NCBI GenBank assembly: GCA_025362765.1 | Contig: JANYFI010000024.1 | Location: 1-10,296, forward strand | DNA length: 10,296 bases | Source of the DNA: Ferruginibacter sp. | GTDB taxonomy: Bacteria > Bacteroidota > Bacteroidia > Chitinophagales > Chitinophagaceae | Reading direction: 5' to 3' | Shown: positions 6,119 to 10,296 of the stretch, one piece after another | Layout: every line of letters begins with the position of its first letter | Position numbering within the stretch: the stretch's first letter is position 1 | The notes under the pieces: generated by a model | Databases searched by the model: none | Told to the model about the DNA's origin: nothing | What the model saw: the letters and a program-made list of their open reading frames with translations, nothing else | Made by a program: the position numbers and the translations under genes

Positions 6119-7615
6119 ATGAGTACTGAAGATTCATCTCTGCCAAGGGAAAAAACAATTGTAGCCGAATTAAATAAACTTACCACAGCGCCACAAAAAT
6201 TATCTGTTACTGAAAAGATCGGGTATAGTCTCGGCGACCTTGCCGCAAACCTGGTGTTTCAAACACTGGTGACCTACCTCGCCTATTTTTATACCGATAT
6301 TTATGGTCTTAAACCACAACATGCTTCCATATTAATTCTTTCGGTTGGCCTTGTTGCTGCATTTGGATTTAACCCAATCATCGGCGCATTGGCTGACCGG
6401 ACAGTTTCAAAATGGGGTAAGTTCCGGCCATGGATTTTATTCACCGCCATTCCGCTAGGCGTTATTGCTTTACTTGCCTTTAGTACACCGCATTTTTCTT
6501 ACCAGGGCAAAGTAATTTATGCTGTTGTTACCTATACTTTATTGTTGTTGCTTTATGCGTCAAACAATCTTCCCTATTCAGCCTTAAGCGGCGTTATCAC
6601 AGGAGATATGGGTGAACGCAACAGCTTGTCCTCGTATCGTTTCGTAGCCGTAATGTTCGCACAGTTTTTTGTGCAGGTATTTATGTTGGCGATAATAGAA
6701 TCTGCGGGGCGGGGCGATAAATCACTAGGGATAGAAAAAGTAATGACCTGGCTTGCCGTCATCGGCACTATTATGTTAATCATTACTTTTTTAACAACAA
6801 ATGAACGCATCATTCCAAAGCCCGAACAAAAATCAAGTATAAAAGAAGATCTGTCTGATTTATTTAAAAACAAACCATGGATTATCATGTTAGTACTGAC
6901 AACACTTGTTTTCATTACACTTTCCATGAAGGGCGGCTCGTATGTTTATTATTTCAACAATTATGTTGATCGTGCGAGTCTTACAGATTTCGTAAAGCCG
7001 GTTGTTTCATTTCTTGCAGGCATGCGGCTCAATGTTTTTGGTGACGACCCCGTATCTGCGGGCTTTGGGTTGTTCAATGCAGGTGGTATTATTTTTATGA
7101 TTGTTGGCATCACCTTATCAAAAAAATTCGCAGATAAATATGGTAAAAGAGATGTGTTCGGTATCTGTTTGTTCTTGTCCACTTTATTCATCATCGTATT
7201 TATCTTTTTTCCTCCCACATCAGTGGGAATAATGTTTGTAGCCCAAATTTTACATGGCTTTTTTTATGGTTTAACCATCCCTTTATTATGGGCCATGATA
7301 GCCGACGTGGCCGATTACAGCGAATGGAAAACCAACCGCCGGGCAACCGCCATTATTTTTTCGGCAATGATGGTTGGATTAAAGGCAGGCCTCACACTGG
7401 GCAGCTCAATTCTTACCTGGATACTCGGTTTATACCATTACGTTCCCAACAGCGATGCTCAGTCTGCCGAAGCAATCCAGGGCGTAAAAATGCTGGTGAG
7501 CATATATCCTGCCATTCCATTTTTAATCGGCACTGGTTTACTGTTTTTTTATACCATCAACAAAAAAATGGAAGTGCAGATTGAAAGCGATTTAAAAGAG
7601 AAAAGAAAAAGCTAA
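6119..7615 (+). CDS. GPH-family (MFS) sugar transporter, probable xylo-oligosaccharide importer (XynT-like)
   Basis: A 498-residue inner-membrane protein with about 12 hydrophobic segments, of the glycoside-pentoside-hexuronide:cation symporter family (relatives MelB, UidB, XynT, XylP). Diagnostic motifs: EKIGYSLGDLAANLVFQ at the start of TM1 (~32-48), ADRTVSKWGKFRPWILF after TM2 (~92-108), NNLPYSALSGVITGD in TM4 (~149-163) and ADVADYSEWKTNRRATA in the second half. A hydrophilic tail of ~27 residues precedes TM1. By alignment from memory with Salmonella/E. coli MelB, four aspartates that bind sugar or cation there (19, 55, 59, 124) correspond here to Asn44, Ala81, Asn85 and Asn150. It lies 28 bp after the GH10 gene and 142 bp before a cytoplasmic beta-xylosidase, so its likely cargo is short xylo-oligosaccharides crossing the inner membrane. 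Substrate and coupling ion are inferred, not shown. Confidence 0.93.
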   Translation: MSTEDSSLPREKTIVAELNKLTTAPQKLSVTEKIGYSLGDLAANLVFQTLVTYLAYFYTDIYGLKPQHASILILSVGLVAAFGFNPIIGALADRTVSKWGKFRPWILFTAIPLGVIALLAFSTPHFSYQGKVIYAVVTYTLLLLLYASNNLPYSALSGVITGDMGERNSLSSYRFVAVMFAQFFVQVFMLAIIESAGRGDKSLGIEKVMTWLAVIGTIMLIITFLTTNERIIPKPEQKSSIKEDLSDLFKNKPWIIMLVLTTLVFITLSMKGGSYVYYFNNYVDRASLTDFVKPVVSFLAGMRLNVFGDDPVSAGFGLFNAGGIIFMIVGITLSKKFADKYGKRDVFGICLFLSTLFIIVFIFFPPTSVGIMFVAQILHGFFYGLTIPLLWAMIADVADYSEWKTNRRATAIIFSAMMVGLKAGLTLGSSILTWILGLYHYVPNSDAQSAEAIQGVKMLVSIYPAIPFLIGTGLLFFYTINKKMEVQIESDLKEKRKS

Positions 7616-7757
7616 CAGTAAAACACTGCTATGCGCCGATAGGATACATGACCTTGGAAGTAGCAATGACTATGTTACCCACTTATATTGTTATTTTTCG
7701 GCAAGACGCAATGAGTAGCAACGCCGTAATTTAAACTTACCACTTAAAATTTTCAAC

Positions 7758-8810
7758 ATGCCTGAAGAAAGTATTGGCCATATTGATTTCGATGAGCTGA
7801 ACAAAAAAGCCGTTTCACAGCCGTTAATAAAACACATCTATACTGCCGATCCGTCTGCACATGTTTTTAATGGAAAAATTTATATCTATCCTTCGCATGA
7901 TGTTGATGAAGGCGAAGCATTTGATGATTTAGGCAGCCATTTCGCCATGGAAGACTATCATGTTATATCAATGGATACTCCCGATAGTGAAGCAAAAGAT
8001 AACGGCATTGCATTGCATGTAAGGGATGTTCCCTGGGCTGAAAAACAATTATGGGCCCCCGATGCCACTGAAAAAGATGGCAGGTATTATCTCTTCTTTC
8101 CTGCGAAAGATTACGAAGGTATTTTTAAAATTGGTGTGGCGGTAAGCGACTCTCCCACTGGCCCTTTCACGGCACAAGCGCAGGCCATTAAAAAAAGTTT
8201 TTCAATTGATCCGGCTGTTTTTAAAGATGAAACCGGCAACTATTTCATGTACTTCGGTGGTATCTGGGGAGGGCAATTGCAACGCTGGAGAAACGGCACC
8301 TTCAATGCGTCAGACGAAGAAAGCCCCACTGCGCATTTGCCCAAAAATGAGGAGCCTGCTTTATGTGGAAAAGTCGCCAAACTGACAACGGATTTATTGG
8401 AGTTGGCAGAAGATGCCAAAGACGTAGTGATAGTGGATGAAAATGGACAACCGCTTTTACAAGGCGATACGGAAAGAAGATTTTTTGAGGCCTCGTGGAT
8501 GCATACATTCAACGGTAAATATTATTTCTCTTATTCCACAGGCGATACGCATTTTATCTGTTACGCTATTGCTGACAATCCTTATGGGCCTTTTACTTAT
8601 GCCGGAAAAATTTTAAATCCCGTGGTGGGCTGGACCTCTCATCATTCCATTGTTGAGTTTAATGGAGAATGGTATTTATTTTACCACGACAGCAGCCTGA
8701 GCCAGGGGGTGACGCATCTGCGCAGCATTAAGGTCACAAAAATTCAACATGATGAACAGGGGTTTATCAAAACCATCGATCCGTATATTGATTTAAAAGC
8801 ACTGATATAA
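7758..8810 (+). CDS. Cytoplasmic GH43 (subfamily 1-like) beta-xylosidase
   Basis: A 350-residue protein with no signal peptide and no membrane segment, so it should act in the cytoplasm on imported xylo-oligosaccharides, releasing xylose. It is a single-domain GH43 five-bladed propeller without the C-terminal beta-sandwich of the other GH43 in this locus. Catalytic residues: base Asp31 in IYTADPSAHVFNGKIYIYPSHD context, pKa-modulating Asp151 in SIDPAVFKDETGNYFMYFGG context, and acid Glu244 in RRFFEASWMHTFNGKYYF context. The GWTSHHS motif near the end supplies the conserved propeller-centre histidine. This form matches what is annotated as subfamily 1 in Bacteroidota xylan clusters; arabinofuranosidase side activity is possible. 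The 142-bp gap from the transporter (7616-7757) has no clear operator copy or terminator, so read-through from the GH10 promoter is likely, with a minor internal promoter possible. Confidence 0.93.
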   Translation: MPEESIGHIDFDELNKKAVSQPLIKHIYTADPSAHVFNGKIYIYPSHDVDEGEAFDDLGSHFAMEDYHVISMDTPDSEAKDNGIALHVRDVPWAEKQLWAPDATEKDGRYYLFFPAKDYEGIFKIGVAVSDSPTGPFTAQAQAIKKSFSIDPAVFKDETGNYFMYFGGIWGGQLQRWRNGTFNASDEESPTAHLPKNEEPALCGKVAKLTTDLLELAEDAKDVVIVDENGQPLLQGDTERRFFEASWMHTFNGKYYFSYSTGDTHFICYAIADNPYGPFTYAGKILNPVVGWTSHHSIVEFNGEWYLFYHDSSLSQGVTHLRSIKVTKIQHDEQGFIKTIDPYIDLKALI

Positions 8811-8845
8811 AAAGATGGGTTAACTGCAATAATAAATTGGATAAA

Positions 8846-9931
8846 ATGAAAAAAATATTCCTGCTATCATTCGTAACATGTTTGGCACTCACCGCATTCA
8901 GCCAATCAACTGAAGTAAGTATTGCCGGTTCGATCACAAAAAAATTCACGTCTAAAATTGTACCTGGCCAGGAATATGTGTTGCATATTTCATTGCCGGC
9001 AGGATATGCCGGCAGCAGTAAAAAATACCCGGTAATTTACCTGATGGATTCTCAATGGGATTTTCCTTTGCTGACAGCATTATATGGTGAACAATATTTC
9101 GATGGCTTCATTCCCCAGGCCATCATCGTTGGCATTACGTGGGGCGGAACGCATCCAAATCCTGACAGTTTGCGGGCAAGAGATTATACGCCAACCAATG
9201 AAAAACGTTTGCCGCAAAGCGGTGGTGCTGACAATTTTTTATCGGTCATAAAAAACGAAATATTTCCATTGGTGGAAAGCAATTATCCAGTTGATGTAAA
9301 TGATAAAACACTGGTTGGCTGTTCGCTTGGTGGATTGTTTGCTATGTACACCTTGTTTACGCATACCGACATGTTCAACCGGTATGTTGCCGCAAGCCCT
9401 GCATTTACGTGGGATAATAATGTGCTGAATAAATATGAAGCACAATTTAACACCAATGCCTTCAATACCACCGCAAAATTATTCATGTGCATTGGTGGTG
9501 TAGAAACCAATGTGCCAGGTTTTGAAAAGCTGTCAGCAACGTTAAATAACCGTCATTACCCCAACCTGCAGATCGAAAGCAAGGTATTAGAAAACACTGG
9601 TCATTCGGGCACAAAAGGCGAAGGCTATGCAAGAGGACTACAGTTTGTTTTTAAGCGTCCCGCACTACAATTGTCATCCGCCACATTAAGCCAGTACAAT
9701 GGAACATATAAAATGAAAGATGGCACATCCGTAGAAATAAGAACAGCAAACAACACGCTTGTTGCTTCCGTTATGAACAATGCCTTCCAACTGATCAGTG
9801 CATCAGTGACTGATTTTTATCTCACTTCCTCATTCTTCAACATGCATTTTGTAAAAAGCGATAAAGGATCTGTTGCCGGCTTTCAGTTAGAGCGGTATGG
9901 GTCAAGTGAATTTGCAGAAAAAATAAAATAG
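8846..9931 (+). CDS. Secreted CE1-type alpha/beta-hydrolase esterase with C-terminal DUF3471-like domain
   Basis: A 361-residue protein with a signal peptide (MKKIFLLSFVTCLALTAFSQ). Residues ~25-265 form an alpha/beta hydrolase of the esterase D / Fes family (PF00756 type, CE1-like): HISLPAGY, YPVIYLMD, IIVGITWGG, nucleophile Ser160 in VGCSLGGLFAMY, Glu220 in CIGGVETNV as the probable acid, and His253 in ENTGHSG. CE1 members include acetyl-xylan and feruloyl esterases; which applies cannot be told here. Residues ~280-361 (from LSQYNGTYKM, with LERYG near the end) look like the small beta domain DUF3471 often found at the C-terminus of Bacteroidota hydrolases; its role is not known. The open frame extends three codons upstream to a TTG at 8837, but ATG 8846 gives the typical MKK start. 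It follows the beta-xylosidase by 35 bp and precedes the next esterase by 6 bp, so it belongs to the same operon. Confidence 0.87.
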   Translation: MKKIFLLSFVTCLALTAFSQSTEVSIAGSITKKFTSKIVPGQEYVLHISLPAGYAGSSKKYPVIYLMDSQWDFPLLTALYGEQYFDGFIPQAIIVGITWGGTHPNPDSLRARDYTPTNEKRLPQSGGADNFLSVIKNEIFPLVESNYPVDVNDKTLVGCSLGGLFAMYTLFTHTDMFNRYVAASPAFTWDNNVLNKYEAQFNTNAFNTTAKLFMCIGGVETNVPGFEKLSATLNNRHYPNLQIESKVLENTGHSGTKGEGYARGLQFVFKRPALQLSSATLSQYNGTYKMKDGTSVEIRTANNTLVASVMNNAFQLISASVTDFYLTSSFFNMHFVKSDKGSVAGFQLERYGSSEFAEKIK

Positions 9932-9937
9932 TAAATA

Positions 9938-10296
9938 ATGAAGCTGCTTTTAAAAATCAGTTTGTGCCTGTTAATATATCATCCGGTTTCGGCGCAAATA
10001 AAACTGCCTCAACTATTTCGCGACAGCATGATATTGCAACGGGATACTAAAATAAATATTTGGGGATGGGCTTCGCAGGGTGAAAAAATAACTATCAGGT
10101 TTAACAGTAAAACCTACAGAACAATAACAGGCAAGGATAACAAATGGATGTTGCAGTTATCATCCATGAAGGCGGGAGGGCCCTACAAAATGGAAATATC
10201 AGGCCGCAATAAAATTGTTTTACATGATATATTGATTGGTGATGTATGGATATGTGCAGGGCAATCAAATATGGAACACCAGATGAAACTGCATGC
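9938..10296 (+). CDS. Secreted sialate O-acetylesterase-like (SGNH, CE20-like) esterase, N-terminal part (partial, runs off right edge)
   Basis: The first 119 codons of a gene cut by the window end. A signal peptide (MKLLLKISLCLLIYHPVSAQ) is followed by IKLPQLFRDSMILQRD, a WGWASQGEKITI beta-sandwich stretch, and DILIGDVWICAGQSNMEHQM. The last contains the SGNH block I sequence GQSNM with nucleophile Ser110. This opening is characteristic of proteins annotated as sialate O-acetylesterase (DUF303), now partly grouped as CE20; in xylan loci they are thought to be acetyl-xylan or glucuronate-related esterases rather than sialic-acid enzymes. The catalytic His/Asp block is outside the window. The ATG lies 6 bp after the stop codon of the CE1-type esterase, so translational coupling and a shared transcript are likely. 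No Shine-Dalgarno sequence is seen. Confidence 0.87.
   Translation, partial: MKLLLKISLCLLIYHPVSAQIKLPQLFRDSMILQRDTKINIWGWASQGEKITIRFNSKTYRTITGKDNKWMLQLSSMKAGGPYKMEISGRNKIVLHDILIGDVWICAGQSNMEHQMKLH

Noticed and set aside
6574..6927. 117-codon open frame on the minus strand inside the transporter gene
   Set aside because: It is antisense to a clear GPH-family gene, has no recognisable motif and no leader; it reflects the codon pattern of the real gene.
7616..7757. Possible separate promoter or operator between the transporter and GH43_1 genes
   Set aside because: No copy of the LacI-type site and no box pair matching TTTG/TAnnTTTG at proper spacing; only a repeated GCAATGA (7663-7669 and 7708-7714) is visible.
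8837..8845. Three-codon TTG extension of the CE1-type esterase
   Set aside because: ATG at 8846 gives a standard MKK signal peptide; the TTG has no support.
1..10296. tRNA/rRNA genes, CRISPR repeats, insertion sequences, SusC/SusD genes
   Set aside because: Looked for on both strands and not found; the window is almost filled by carbohydrate-active enzyme genes and one transporter.

Overview
The window is a stretch of a hemicellulose (mainly glucuronoxylan) utilization locus from a member of the Bacteroidota, most likely an environmental Chitinophagaceae/Sphingobacteriia-type organism. Reasons: moderately AT-rich DNA, start codons without Shine-Dalgarno sequences, type I signal peptides mostly ending in ...AQ or ...SQ, promoter-like elements of the Bacteroidota type (TTTG / TAnnTTTG), and an enzyme set typical of Bacteroidota xylan clusters. 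The species cannot be named from the sequence. No SusC/SusD pair, regulator, RNA gene, mobile element or CRISPR array is present.

Layout. Minus-strand arm (1-2081): a secreted GH43 enzyme (subfamily 12-like) followed 18 bp later by the 5' part of a secreted glycoside hydrolase resembling Bacteroidota GH9 proteins, which runs off the left edge. A 450-bp divergent intergenic region (2082-2531) holds a LacI-type operator, promoter-like boxes on both strands and a perfect 16-bp hairpin. Plus-strand arm (2532 to the right edge): secreted GH67 alpha-glucuronidase; a 223-bp gap with a second, almost identical operator; then what looks like one operon: secreted GH10 endo-xylanase, GPH-family inner-membrane sugar transporter, cytoplasmic GH43 (subfamily 1-like) beta-xylosidase, a secreted CE1-type esterase with a small C-terminal beta domain, and the N-terminal part of a secreted SGNH (sialate O-acetylesterase-like) esterase cut by the right edge.

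How the genes fit together (inference). GH10 cuts the xylan backbone; the two esterases remove acetyl and/or aromatic ester groups; GH67 takes methylglucuronic acid from the ends of the released oligomers; GH43_12 probably removes arabinose. The GPH carrier would bring short debranched xylo-oligosaccharides into the cytoplasm, where the signal-less GH43_1 enzyme releases xylose. The minus arm (GH9-like plus GH43_12) also recalls xyloglucan loci, so the region may serve mixed hemicellulose.

The most notable points are a 17-nt sequence identical at both plus-strand promoter regions (in opposite orientations) that fits a LacI-family operator, a GH10 start that must lie downstream of the longest reading frame, a perfect long hairpin in the leader of the minus operon, replacement of MelB-type sugar/cation aspartates in the transporter, and a charged insertion in the GH67 catalytic domain.
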